A stretch of 64,000 bases of DNA from JBNIDL01 sp050108195. GTDB lineage: Bacteria; Pseudomonadota; Gammaproteobacteria; Enterobacterales; Enterobacteriaceae. The stretch is taken from contig JBNIDL010000002.1 of assembly GCA_050108195.1 (NCBI GenBank), positions 1 to 64,000 of the forward strand, read 5' to 3'. Under the pieces are notes generated by a model, which worked only from the letters and a program-made list of their open reading frames with translations, ran no database searches and was not told the DNA's origin. This document shows, piece after piece, positions 1 to 8,716 of the stretch. The position numbers were made by a program, and so were the translations under genes. Position 1 is the first letter of the stretch; the number at the start of each line of letters is the position of its first letter.

Positions 1-111
1 CCGGATAATATCGTTTTATATCAACTCCCCGATGCTTTTCGCAGATTTACACGTCCTTCATAGCCTTTGACTGCCAAGGCATCCTTCATATACGATAATT
101 CGCTTATTTAC
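1..111 (-). rRNA. rrl: 23S ribosomal RNA, 5' end only (partial)
   Basis: Read on the minus strand, this stretch matches the start of enterobacterial 23S rRNA, including the segments GGATGCCTTGGCAGTCAAAGG and ATGAAGGACGTGTAAATCTGCG. The gene runs out of the window at base 1, so only about 110 nt of roughly 2.9 kb are seen. The 5' end near 111 is estimated from the alignment with E. coli and could be off by a few bases. It follows tRNA-Ile and tRNA-Ala as in an rrn operon, but no 16S gene precedes those tRNAs. Confidence 0.93.
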
Positions 112-136
112 AAAAGATCGTTTTTAATACAATTGT

Positions 137-209
137 TGGAGCTAAGCGGAATCGAACCGCTGACCTTCTGCTTGCAAAGCAGATGCTCTACCAATTAAGC
201 TATAGCCCC
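137..209 (-). tRNA. alaU: tRNA-Ala (anticodon TGC)
   Basis: A full cloverleaf can be folded on the minus strand: acceptor GGGGCTA paired with TAGCTCC, a D arm, anticodon loop TTTGCAA giving TGC, and a T arm with GTTCGATTC. The discriminator is A, and the next three bases are ACA, so CCA is not encoded. It lies between tRNA-Ile and 23S rRNA, the usual spacer pair of E. coli rrnA, rrnD and rrnH. Confidence 0.97.
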
Positions 210-224
210 ATATAAAAAAACTAT

Positions 225-298
225 TAGGCTTGAGTGGATTTGAACCACCGACCCCACCCTTATCGGGGGTGTGCTCTCACCATCTGAGCTACAAGCCT
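225..298 (-). tRNA. ileU: tRNA-Ile (anticodon GAT)
   Basis: The minus strand folds into a tRNA with acceptor AGGCTTG paired with CAAGCCT, a GC-rich anticodon stem (CCCCC/GGGGT type) and anticodon GAT. The T loop GTTCAAATC is canonical. CCA is not encoded after the discriminator A. This is the first of the two spacer tRNAs normally found between 16S and 23S; here the 16S is missing upstream. The minor AUA-reading tRNA-Ile, the TilS substrate, is not in this window. Confidence 0.97.
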
Positions 299-537
299 AA
301 AAATACTTTTATTAAAGATTAATTTTCTAAATATAATTCTAATAGATTTTTAAAAAAAATATTAAAATTCTTATTAAATTTAAACTAGAAAAAACATAAA
401 ACAAAATGTTTTTACTAATTAAAACTAGTACTACTATATAATGATTTAGTATATACTTTTGTACAATAAAGTATTTAATAAATTAAATATTATTGTAAAA
501 TTTATCCTACTCTATTTTATATTAGAGTCAAGTTATT
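299..537. other. 239 bp spacer between aroE and tRNA-Ile
   Basis: In an intact rrnD locus this position would hold the operon promoters followed by the 16S gene. I see AT-rich DNA with the possible promoter at 504-531 and a weaker one near 430-465, and no trace of 16S sequence such as the anti-Shine-Dalgarno end. Confidence 0.6.
504..531 (-). promoter_or_regulatory. Possible promoter for the tRNA-Ile/tRNA-Ala/23S unit
   Basis: On the minus strand, just after the aroE stop codon, TTGACT (bases 531-526) is followed after 16 bases by TAGGAT (509-504). This is a reasonable sigma70-type pair lying about 205 bp upstream of tRNA-Ile, in the only long spacer before the rRNA unit. A weaker TTGTAC/TATATA pair lies further downstream near 430-465. 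Because AT-rich DNA gives chance matches, the call is tentative. Confidence 0.4.
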
Positions 538-1374
538 TTAAATTAAATTATTTTTTTTTAGGTCATTTTTTATATAATTTAATAATTTAATTAAATAATT
601 ATAGTTGTTAGGTTTTATATTATGCCAAAAATAAAAGTTAAATATAGATTGGAATAATAACATTCCTAATCCGTTTGAATATTTCTTGCATCCTTTTTTT
701 ATACATAAGTCTATAAATTCAGTATTTCCTTTTTTGTACAATAAATCATAACATTTAACATTATGATCTATTTGTAAATTTTTGAAATTTAAATTTTTAT
801 TATTCGATCTGCAAGAAGTAGCATGAACGATAAGATTATATTTAAATTCTTTCATTTTATTTAAAGGAATTACATTTATTTTTTTTATTTTTTTATAAAT
901 ATTTTTTATTTTATATGATTTAGATATAGTTCTATTAGTTATAGTGATATTTTTAACATTTTTTATAAAAAATGGCATTATACTTTCTACTACAGAACCA
1001 GAACCAATAATTAGTATGTTATCTAATTTATCTAGAAAATTTAATCTATACATATCATATTTTATTCCTAATATGTCGGTGTTATCACCATAAATAAAAT
1101 TTCCAACTTTTTTCATGAAATTTACAGTTTTTGTAAAGTTACTTCTATAACTTAAGAATTTACAAATATAAAACGCTTTTTTTTTAAAAGGAGAAGTAAT
1201 ATTAGCTCCGCACCCTCCTTTATTAAAAAAATTTTTTATTTTTATTTCAAATTTATTAATAGGAACTTCTAAATTACTATGAAAATGCTTAACATTGTTT
1301 ATTTTAGATAAAATTTCATATATTTTAGATGATTTACTATGATTTATTGGATTTCCAAATAGAACATATTTCAT
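538..1374 (-). CDS. aroE: Shikimate dehydrogenase
   Basis: Reduces 3-dehydroshikimate to shikimate with NADPH, the fourth step of the chorismate pathway. The product has 278 residues, close to E. coli AroE (272). The substrate motif NITSP..K is seen with Lys64 as the likely catalytic base, and NTD with Asp100 is the second catalytic residue. The nucleotide-binding loop is GSGSVV (about 124-129) rather than the usual GAGGA, so it is somewhat degenerate; the NRT motif follows near 147. The C-terminal GLGML..Q motif is present. It lies 7 bp downstream of tsaC, and the pair is probably co-transcribed. With aroQ in this window it points to retained aromatic amino acid synthesis. Confidence 0.93.
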   Translation of the reverse strand: MKYVLFGNPINHSKSSKIYEILSKINNVKHFHSNLEVPINKFEIKIKNFFNKGGCGANITSPFKKKAFYICKFLSYRSNFTKTVNFMKKVGNFIYGDNTDILGIKYDMYRLNFLDKLDNILIIGSGSVVESIMPFFIKNVKNITITNRTISKSYKIKNIYKKIKKINVIPLNKMKEFKYNLIVHATSCRSNNKNLNFKNLQIDHNVKCYDLLYKKGNTEFIDLCIKKGCKKYSNGLGMLLFQSIFNFYFWHNIKPNNYNYLIKLLNYIKNDLKKNNLI

Positions 1375-1381
1375 TTTAATT

Positions 1382-1921
1382 CTATCTAATTAACCTTCCT
1401 GTTTTTAAATCTCTTATATCACAAGGATATTTTCTTCCACCAACCTTTCCTTTCATTATCAAAATATTTTTTCCAAAAATATTTTCAACTTCTGTTGAAG
1501 TATAAGCTGGATTGAATCCTGAAATATTAGCACTTGTGGAGATGATAGGTTTTTTAAACTTTTTACATAATTTTCTAATATAAAAAAAAGAACTTATTCT
1601 TACAGCCAAGGAAGTAAATTTTCCACTAAGTAAACAAGATATTTTTTTTTTTTTTGGTAACAACCAATTTATTGGCCCAGGCCAAGCAATTAACATCCTT
1701 TTAAGAAAAATATTATTTAATTTTTTGTAATCTACATACTCTTTTAATTGATTTAAATATGCAGCAACTAAAATAAATCCTTTTTTCCAAGTTCTTTTTT
1801 TTAAATATAAAATTTTTTTTATAGCTAAATTACTATCTGGATCGCATCCTAATCCAAAAGTAGATTCTGTAGGATAAGCTATAACCTTATTATTTTTGAG
1901 TGCATTTATTAATTTTTTCAA
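1382..1921 (-). CDS. tsaC: Threonylcarbamoyl-AMP synthase (TsaC/YrdC family)
   Basis: Makes threonylcarbamoyl-AMP from threonine, bicarbonate and ATP for the universal t6A37 modification of ANN-reading tRNAs. The protein is 179 residues (E. coli TsaC 190), a single YrdC domain. The N-terminal substrate motif PTES.FGLGCDP and the downstream S.SANISG segment are intact. E. coli keeps tsaC, yrdB, aroE and yrdA next to rrnD, so tsaC-aroE-rrl here is an ancestral block with yrdB and yrdA removed. It diverges from proS across about 107 bp, which must hold both promoters. Confidence 0.92.
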   Translation of the reverse strand: MKKLINALKNNKVIAYPTESTFGLGCDPDSNLAIKKILYLKKRTWKKGFILVAAYLNQLKEYVDYKKLNNIFLKRMLIAWPGPINWLLPKKKKISCLLSGKFTSLAVRISSFFYIRKLCKKFKKPIISTSANISGFNPAYTSTEVENIFGKNILIMKGKVGGRKYPCDIRDLKTGRLIR

Positions 1922-2028
1922 TTTTTAATGAACAATATTAAGTTAAATAAAAAATATTTATAAAAAAATCTTTATAAAATAGTATTATATATTAAATTAA
2001 AAAAATAACTTAATATAAACTAAATATT

Positions 2029-3174
2029 ATGAAATATAGTAATTATTTTATTCCAACAATAAAAAAAAGTGAATTAAATTCTTTTCCTATAAGCTATCAA
2101 TTAATGATAAGATCTGGAATGATAAGAAAAATATCTTCAGATATATATATATGGTTACCTATTGGTTATAAAGTTTTAAATAAACTAAATAATTTAATAA
2201 GAAAAGAAATGAATAAATTAGGTTTATTAGAAATATTAATGCCTATAATGCAATCATCATCGTTATTAAAAAAAAGTGGAAGATTAAAAAAATACGGAAA
2301 AGAACTGTTAAAATTATATAATAGAAAAATGAAATGTTTCATACTTACTCCAACAAATGAAGAATTAATATCTTATCTAGTATATAAAGAAATGAATTCT
2401 AAAAAAGAAATACCAATAGGGTTTTATCAAATACAAAACAAATTTCGTGATGAAATTAGAAGTAAATTTGGTGTAATACGATCAAAAGAATTTATAATGA
2501 AAGATGCATATACATTTCATGAAGATATTAAATCTCTAAAAAAGATGTATAATAAAATAATTGTTTCATATAGTCATATTTTTAATAAATTAAATTTAAA
2601 ATTTAATATCAAAAAAGCAAAAACTGGAATAATAGGTGGAAAAATATCACATGAATTTAATGTAAAAACAAAAAATTATTTTAAAAAAGAAACAAAAAGA
2701 AATGAAGCAATAGAAATTGCGCACACATTTCAAATAGGTGATGAATATTCTAAAAAAATGTTCAAAAAAAAAATAAAAAAAAATATTATGGGATGTTACG
2801 GAATAGGAGTAACAAGATTAATAGCTGCTATAATAGAGCAAAATTATGATGACTATGGAATAATATGGCCAGAAATAATATCTCCTTTTAAAATAATAAT
2901 ATTACCAATAATTAAAAAAAATAACAATAAAATAAAAAAAATATCTAAAAAAATATATCTTTTTCTTATTAAAAAAAAAATTGATGTTTTAATTTATGAT
3001 AAAATTGACAGACCAGGAATAATGTTTGCAAACGCAGATTTAATTGGAATACCTCATCAACTAATAATAAGTAATAGAACATTACTAAATAAAAAAATAG
3101 AATACAGAAACAGAAAAAAAAAAAAAAAAATATTAATAAATATAAAAGATATAAAAAAATTTTTTAATATTTAA
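2029..3174 (+). CDS. proS: Prolyl-tRNA synthetase lacking the editing insertion domain
   Basis: Charges tRNA-Pro. The class II core is complete: the TNEE segment, motif 2 RDEIRSKFGVIRSKEFIMKD (near 142-161), motif 3 GCYGIGVTR (about 258-266) and a C-terminal anticodon-binding domain. Length is 381 residues against 572 in E. coli. The missing part is the editing (INS) domain that lies in E. coli between GG..SHEF and the E.GHIFQLG segment; here these are joined by about 25 lysine/asparagine-rich residues. Editing of mischarged Ala-tRNA-Pro should therefore be lost in cis. The 3' end carries a 17-base A run (3114-3130) and overlaps the end of tilS by 11 bp. Confidence 0.95.
   Translation: MKYSNYFIPTIKKSELNSFPISYQLMIRSGMIRKISSDIYIWLPIGYKVLNKLNNLIRKEMNKLGLLEILMPIMQSSSLLKKSGRLKKYGKELLKLYNRKMKCFILTPTNEELISYLVYKEMNSKKEIPIGFYQIQNKFRDEIRSKFGVIRSKEFIMKDAYTFHEDIKSLKKMYNKIIVSYSHIFNKLNLKFNIKKAKTGIIGGKISHEFNVKTKNYFKKETKRNEAIEIAHTFQIGDEYSKKMFKKKIKKNIMGCYGIGVTRLIAAIIEQNYDDYGIIWPEIISPFKIIILPIIKKNNNKIKKISKKIYLFLIKKKIDVLIYDKIDRPGIMFANADLIGIPHQLIISNRTLLNKKIEYRNRKKKKKILINIKDIKKFFNI
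3114..3130 (+). repeat. A17 homopolymer inside proS
   Basis: Seventeen consecutive A bases encode a five-lysine stretch close to the C-terminus of ProS. The reading frame is intact across the run. Such tracts are prone to replication and transcription slippage. Confidence 0.9.
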
Positions 3175-4516
3175 AATAAATATACGATTTATTTTCATCA
3201 CTTTTTGGTAAACCATTTTTAGTTACAAAAACTCCAATTAATGAAATAAATTTATTATTATAAAACAGAAAAGGAATAATCTCTTTTTCCCAAGGAAGTA
3301 AATTTTTTTTATTCCAAATTAACTTTAGTAATTTTATTTCTTCTTTATTTAAATATTTGAAAATATATTTAATACTTCCTATTCTTAAAAACATATTTTC
3401 ATGTTTATAAGGTTGTCTCACTATGGAATAATTATTGTAACATATACCATTTTCCAAAAAATTTGATCTTTTAAATACATATCCTATGTTAAATGGTAAA
3501 TTTATTTTATTTACATTAATGGGCCAATTTATTTTTTTGTTTAATATTGGATAACAGTAATTTTTTTTTATGATGTATAATTTATTCTTAAAATTTTTGA
3601 TTTGAAATAAACCAAATTTTATATTTATATTTTTTTTAACATTTTTTTTATATAATAAAATTTTTTTCCATATGTAAAATAAATTTTTTCTAGAAAAAAA
3701 AATATTTTGATCTTTTGACCAAAATCTTATTATAGAAACACCTACAAATTTATCTAAAAAAAATATTTTAAAAATATTAAGAGACGTATCTGGATAAATA
3801 AATTTATTTTTTCTTTCTTTTATAAGATGATTTATTACATATTCTTGTTCTTCATAAATTTTAGAGCTTCTGTTAACATATTTAGAAAAATTTTTCCATC
3901 TTTTTTTAATTAAAGGAAAAATAATGTTTCTCAAGTAATTTCTGTCAAATCTATTATCGTGATTACTATCATCTTCTATCCATTTTATTTTAAAAAAATT
4001 TGCATATCTATTTATTAATTTTTTATCACATGTAATAAATGGTCTAACTATTTTAATGCTTCCAAAATTAGAAATTTCTTTCATACAGGAAAGTCCAGCT
4101 GAGCCTTGACCTCTTTTCAATGATAAAAACATAGATTCTGCTTGATCATCTTGGTGATGTGCTAAAAATAAAATTTCATTTTTTTTTAGTTCTTTTAAAA
4201 AAAAATCGTATCTTAATTTTCTTAATGTACACTCTATTCCATAAGGGAACTTATATAAAATTATTTTTTTTTTTATTAATTTTATATTTCTAATATAACA
4301 TTGATAGGAACAGTGTTTTTCCCAATTGTTTGAATTTTTGTTAATTCCATGATTTATATGAAATGCTCTTAAAGAAATATTTTTAAATTTTTTGTCTCTT
4401 ATTTTACTTAAAATATCTAAAAGAACTGTAGAATCAATTCCTCCACTAAATGCTATCACTACAGAGCTATTAAAATAAATATGTTTTAATACTTTGCTAA
4501 ATAAAATTGATTTCAT
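3164..4516 (-). CDS. tilS: tRNA(Ile)-lysidine synthetase
   Basis: Converts C34 of the CAU-anticodon tRNA-Ile to lysidine, changing it from an AUG reader to an AUA reader; AUA is very common in this genome. The N-type ATP pyrophosphatase P-loop SGGIDS lies at residues 24-29, followed by the HINHGIN and HHQDDQAES segments of the synthetase domain. The protein is 450 residues (E. coli 432), so the C-terminal substrate domains are kept. It follows dnaE by 18 bp, and E. coli also has tilS between dnaE and proS. Its 3' end overlaps convergent proS. Confidence 0.95.
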   Translation of the reverse strand: MKSILFSKVLKHIYFNSSVVIAFSGGIDSTVLLDILSKIRDKKFKNISLRAFHINHGINKNSNNWEKHCSYQCYIRNIKLIKKKIILYKFPYGIECTLRKLRYDFFLKELKKNEILFLAHHQDDQAESMFLSLKRGQGSAGLSCMKEISNFGSIKIVRPFITCDKKLINRYANFFKIKWIEDDSNHDNRFDRNYLRNIIFPLIKKRWKNFSKYVNRSSKIYEEQEYVINHLIKERKNKFIYPDTSLNIFKIFFLDKFVGVSIIRFWSKDQNIFFSRKNLFYIWKKILLYKKNVKKNINIKFGLFQIKNFKNKLYIIKKNYCYPILNKKINWPINVNKINLPFNIGYVFKRSNFLENGICYNNYSIVRQPYKHENMFLRIGSIKYIFKYLNKEEIKLLKLIWNKKNLLPWEKEIIPFLFYNNKFISLIGVFVTKNGLPKSDENKSYIYFKY

Positions 4517-4534
4517 AAATAATAATTTTAGGGA

Positions 4535-7500
4535 TTAATATCTATTAACGTAAAACATATCATCTACTACAATTTTTGTTATTTCATAAATTAAACTAAA
4601 CTTAACAAATCCAGTAATAATAAAAACACTGTGCTTTTTTATATTTTCACAATACCTTTTAAAGGTTTCTTTGAATAAAATTATATCTAAAGATCCAGTT
4701 ACATCGTTTATTACACATAAATATATAATCTTATTATTTGAAGTAATTATTTTTTTTATAGATAAAATCATACCTATTACATTTATTTTTTTATTCATTT
4801 TTTTTAAGGAAATAATATTTTTTACTAAAGTTAGTTTAATATCTTTTTTGAACTTTTTAAAATAATAATTTACAGGATGATCTTTTAAAAAAAGCCCTAA
4901 TGATTTTTTCTCATTTCTTAACAAAGTATGATGATCCCACTCTTTAACCTCATTTCTTTCTATACTTTTCGCAAATTTTTTTATAGAACAAGATTCAAAC
5001 ATGTCAATTTGTTTTGAGTTTATATCAACAATATATTTGTCTGATATTTTTAACATATTTTCTAAATTTAATATTAATTTAGCTCTGCTACCAAAGTTAT
5101 CTAAAGCGCCTGAAAATATTAAGTTTTCAAAAGTTCTTCTATTGATTTTTTTTCTTAATCTAGTACAAAAATCAAAAAAACTTAAAAAATTTCCATTTGC
5201 TTTTCTAGACTTTAATATTTCATATATTATACTTTTCCCAATACCTTTTATAGCACCCATACCGTATACAATTTTTTTATCTTTACTTACAGTAAAATCA
5301 TAATTACTTAAATTAATATTTGGAGAAATTATTTTTATTCCTATTGATTTGCATTCTTGAATTAAATAAAATATTTTTTCTACATTATTTATTTCTGATG
5401 TTATAACAGATGACATAAACTCAGATGGAAAATAAACTTTTAGCCATATTGTATAATAACATATAAATGCATATGCTACTGAATGTGATTTGTTAAATCC
5501 ATAGCCAGCGAATTTAGACATTAAATGAAATATATTATTAGCAAGATCATATTTAATTCCATTTTTTAAAGCACCATTTATAAAAAATTTCTTTTGATTT
5601 AACATATCTTTTATATTTTTTTTTCCCATGGCCAACCTTAACAAATCAGCATTATTTAAAGAATAACCAGCTAAAATCTGCGCTATCTTCATAACTTGTT
5701 CTTGATATAATATTACTCCATAAGTATTTTTTAAAACACATCTTAACTGATTAAAATTACATATTTTATCAGGGTAATAAATTTCTTCTTTTCTATGTTT
5801 TCTATTTATAAAATTATCTACCATTCTTGACTGTAAAGGACCAGGTCTATACAATGCTATTAAAGCTACTAAATCTTCAAAACAATCAGGTTTTACTTTT
5901 TTTACTAAAGATTTCATTCCTTGAGAATCTAACTGAAATATACCTACTGTAGACTTTTTAAGTTCTTTAAATATTTTTTTATCATTTAAATTCAAGTTAC
6001 TTAAATCTAATTTACTTATAGAAAATTTATTTATTTTTTTTATTGCGCTATATATTACAGTTAACGTTTTTAATCCTAAAAAATCAAATTTTACTAAACC
6101 TATTTTTTCTATATCATTTTTATCAAATTGAGTTAATCTACTTCCATTGTTATAGTCATAATAAATTGGAGTAAAATCAGTTACTTTAGTTGGAGATATT
6201 ACAATTCCTCCAGCATGTGTACTTACATTTCTAATTATTCCGTTTAACTTACTAGAAACATCTATTATTATTTTAGCCCTTTCGTCGAAGTTATAAAGAT
6301 CTTGCAGTGGTTTATTGCTTTTCATAAAATCAAACAAATCTAAATTAATGCTATTAGGAATCAATTTAGCTATATAATCTACAAATCTATATGGATAGCC
6401 CATTATACGACCAACGTCTCTAACAGCTACTTTATAAGACATTGTTCCAAAAGTTATTATTTGTGAAACAGAATTTTTACCGTATAACTCTTCTATATGA
6501 TTTATAACTAAATCTCTTTTTTTTACACAAAAATCTATGTCAAAATCTGGCATTAATTTTCTTTCTAGATTTAAAAATCTTTCAAAAATTAAACCAAACT
6601 TTATTGGATCTACATCTGTTATGCCTATAGAATAAGCGACTAAAGATCCAGCACCTGATCCTCTTCCTGGTCCAACAGGGATATTATTTTTTTTAGCCCA
6701 ATTAACAAATTCCATCACTATTAAAAAATAATTATTAAAATTCATTTTATTAATAATATTTAATTCATATTTCAATCTATTTTCATATATTTTTTTTTTT
6801 CTTTTTCTTAATAAATTATTTGGAAATAAGATTAATAATTTTTTTTTTAAATTTTTAAATGAGTAATTATATAAATATTTATAATCTGAAATTTTGTTTT
6901 TTTTAAAATTAGGAAAAAAATATCTATTTAAACTAATATTTACATTACATCTTTTTGCGATTTCTACAGTATTTATTATAGATTCTGGGATATCTGAAAA
7001 AAGCTTTATCATTTCATCAGAAGATTTCATATATTGTTCACTGCTATAATTTTGTAAATAATATTTATTGCTAGAAATTTGAGAATTATATATTTTTACT
7101 CTTATAGAATGAATTTTGAAATCTTTTTTTTCTATAAACCTAACGTCATTTGTTGCAACTAATGGCAAATTATTTTTTTCAGAAATTTCTACTGCCATAT
7201 TCAAATATTTTTCTTCATTTTTCCTATTCGTTCTAGTTAGTTCTAAATAAAATCTTTTATAAAAATATTTTTTATAAAAATATATAGATTTATTTAAATA
7301 ATTTATTTTTTTTTCTAATAAACATTTTCCTATATCTCCATTAACTCCTCCAGATAAAATTATTATTCCAGAATTATGTTTTTTTAACAAATTAAAATCT
7401 ATAACTGGATAATTTTTTTTTTTATTACAATAAGATTTTGATATTAACTTTATTAAATTATAATATCCTAAATTATTTAAAGCTAATATAGTAACTTGCA

Positions 7501-7750
7501 CTAAAGTGTTTAAAAATTTACTTTCTAGAAGAATATCAGCACCAATTACAGGTTTAATTCCGTTTTTTATAGATTTTAAATAAAATTTAATACAACAAAA
7601 AACGTTCATGAAATCAGATATACCTAAAGAAGGCATTCTTAAAAAAGTTGCTTTTTTAATTATTTCTTTTACAGTAGCTAATCCATCTCTTATAGAAAAA
7701 TCACTATGTATCCTTAAATGTACAAATCTTTTTAATTTTCCAAATAACAT
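4535..7750 (-). CDS. dnaE: DNA polymerase III alpha subunit, truncated at the tau-binding end
   Basis: Catalytic subunit of the replicative polymerase. The PHP domain begins at HLRIHSDFSI. The palm carries PDFDIDF with the catalytic pair Asp402 and Asp404 (E. coli 401 and 403), and the third aspartate lies in GLVKFDFLGL near 555. The GRGSGAGSL segment is near 362. A clamp-binding pentamer QIDMF sits at 914-918 (E. coli QADMF), followed by the OB fold. The protein stops at residue 1071, just after the OB fold, so about 80 residues that bind tau in E. coli (1160 aa) are absent. Only 18 bp follow before tilS, so no detached remnant exists. It overlaps the fabZ stop codon by one base. Confidence 0.96.
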   Translation of the reverse strand: MLFGKLKRFVHLRIHSDFSIRDGLATVKEIIKKATFLRMPSLGISDFMNVFCCIKFYLKSIKNGIKPVIGADILLESKFLNTLVQVTILALNNLGYYNLIKLISKSYCNKKKNYPVIDFNLLKKHNSGIIILSGGVNGDIGKCLLEKKINYLNKSIYFYKKYFYKRFYLELTRTNRKNEEKYLNMAVEISEKNNLPLVATNDVRFIEKKDFKIHSIRVKIYNSQISSNKYYLQNYSSEQYMKSSDEMIKLFSDIPESIINTVEIAKRCNVNISLNRYFFPNFKKNKISDYKYLYNYSFKNLKKKLLILFPNNLLRKRKKKIYENRLKYELNIINKMNFNNYFLIVMEFVNWAKKNNIPVGPGRGSGAGSLVAYSIGITDVDPIKFGLIFERFLNLERKLMPDFDIDFCVKKRDLVINHIEELYGKNSVSQIITFGTMSYKVAVRDVGRIMGYPYRFVDYIAKLIPNSINLDLFDFMKSNKPLQDLYNFDERAKIIIDVSSKLNGIIRNVSTHAGGIVISPTKVTDFTPIYYDYNNGSRLTQFDKNDIEKIGLVKFDFLGLKTLTVIYSAIKKINKFSISKLDLSNLNLNDKKIFKELKKSTVGIFQLDSQGMKSLVKKVKPDCFEDLVALIALYRPGPLQSRMVDNFINRKHRKEEIYYPDKICNFNQLRCVLKNTYGVILYQEQVMKIAQILAGYSLNNADLLRLAMGKKNIKDMLNQKKFFINGALKNGIKYDLANNIFHLMSKFAGYGFNKSHSVAYAFICYYTIWLKVYFPSEFMSSVITSEINNVEKIFYLIQECKSIGIKIISPNINLSNYDFTVSKDKKIVYGMGAIKGIGKSIIYEILKSRKANGNFLSFFDFCTRLRKKINRRTFENLIFSGALDNFGSRAKLILNLENMLKISDKYIVDINSKQIDMFESCSIKKFAKSIERNEVKEWDHHTLLRNEKKSLGLFLKDHPVNYYFKKFKKDIKLTLVKNIISLKKMNKKINVIGMILSIKKIITSNNKIIYLCVINDVTGSLDIILFKETFKRYCENIKKHSVFIITGFVKFSLIYEITKIVVDDMFYVNRY

Positions 7751-8181
7751 TACTTTTTTTTAGCGCAAATTATTTTTGTAGTACATACAATCTTTTCGTT
7801 AACACTAGCAAAACCTATAAATTTAACTATATTTCTTATTTTTTTTTTCAATTTAACTTTTATAAAAAGTTGATCACCCGGATGTACTATAGATTTAAAA
7901 ATAGCATGTTCAATTTTAGCTAAGTAATATAACTCTTTTATTTTAAGTTTCTTATTATTTTCATAAACTAATAAACCAGCTGCTTGTGCTATAGATTCTA
8001 TTATTAGAACTCCAGGAAATACAGGATTATTATGAAAATGACCCTTAAAAAAAAAATCATTATAACTTATGTTTTTTATTGTATGAACATATTTCCCATA
8101 CTTTATTTTTAAAATTCTGTCTATAAAAAGAAACGGATGACGATAAGGCAAATAATTAACTATACTTTTAATATTTAACAA
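7750..8181 (-). CDS. fabZ: 3-hydroxyacyl-ACP dehydratase
   Basis: Dehydrates 3-hydroxyacyl-ACP in fatty acid elongation. The 143-residue single hot-dog domain keeps the catalytic His48 in KGHF and Glu62 in PGVLIIES. It is close in length to E. coli FabZ (151). In E. coli it sits in lpxD-fabZ-lpxA-lpxB-rnhB-dnaE; here both neighbours lpxD and lpxA/B are gone and the stop TAA abuts the dnaE ATG (TAATG). It is the only fatty acid synthesis gene in the window, and the accB seen at 29572 is only a fragment. Confidence 0.94.
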   Translation of the reverse strand: MLNIKSIVNYLPYRHPFLFIDRILKIKYGKYVHTIKNISYNDFFFKGHFHNNPVFPGVLIIESIAQAAGLLVYENNKKLKIKELYYLAKIEHAIFKSIVHPGDQLFIKVKLKKKIRNIVKFIGFASVNEKIVCTTKIICAKKK

Positions 8182-8203
8182 AATTTTTCCCTTGTTTTTT
8201 TAT

Positions 8204-8695
8204 TTAAAAACTGTTAATAACATCTAAAGTTAAATCTTTAATTTTTTCAGAAGAGTAAAGAACACTATTCGAATCAAAAATTAATTCGTAATTATTTTTA
8301 AAAGCTATATCAACTATTTTATTTTTTATTTTCTTTAATATTTTATCTTTTTCTTCTATTTGTCTTTTATTATTATCTTCTTCAAATAAATTTAATTTAT
8401 TTGAAAATATTTTTTTATTTTTTATTATATCATTTTCTAATGATAAAATTTCATTTTTATTCATGTTTATTTTATTTTTTTGTAAATGTAAAATTTTAAT
8501 ATTTATATCGTTTTCTATCAATTGTAATTCTTTTAATCTATCTTTAAATTCATATTCTAATTTCTTAGTTGTTTGTTCTTTTTCTGACAATTTGATAAAT
8601 ATTTTATATAAATTTATAACAGCTATTTTACTATTATTAGTAGTATACGAAGTAAAATTTAAAATAAATAAAAACAATATAAAATATCTCTTCAT
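8204..8695 (-). CDS. skp: Periplasmic chaperone Skp (OmpH family)
   Basis: Skp holds unfolded outer membrane proteins in the periplasm and hands them to the BAM complex. The 163-residue product matches E. coli Skp in length (161). It opens with a hydrophobic signal peptide (about residues 1-19), then the SKIAVINLYKIF segment, followed by a long charged helical region that forms the tentacles, and ends in a short strand segment. Sequence identity is low, as usual for Skp, so the call leans on architecture and on position directly after bamA. lpxD, which follows skp in E. coli, is missing. Confidence 0.85.
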   Translation of the reverse strand: MKRYFILFLFILNFTSYTTNNSKIAVINLYKIFIKLSEKEQTTKKLEYEFKDRLKELQLIENDINIKILHLQKNKINMNKNEILSLENDIIKNKKIFSNKLNLFEEDNNKRQIEEKDKILKKIKNKIVDIAFKNNYELIFDSNSVLYSSEKIKDLTLDVINSF

Positions 8696-8716
8696 TTAAT
8701 TTCCTTTTTGTAATAA

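Noticed and set aside
2029..3174. proS as a pseudogene because it is only two thirds of the usual length
   Set aside because: The missing part is precisely the editing insertion; all catalytic motifs and the anticodon domain are intact and in frame.
5001..5303. Plus-strand open frame within dnaE, and similar frames at 4671, 8463, 12261, 14856, 20605, 23621, 36885, 51731, 54625 and 57256
   Set aside because: They lie antisense to well supported genes, have low-complexity hydrophobic translations that mirror lysine/asparagine-rich sequence, and resemble no known family.
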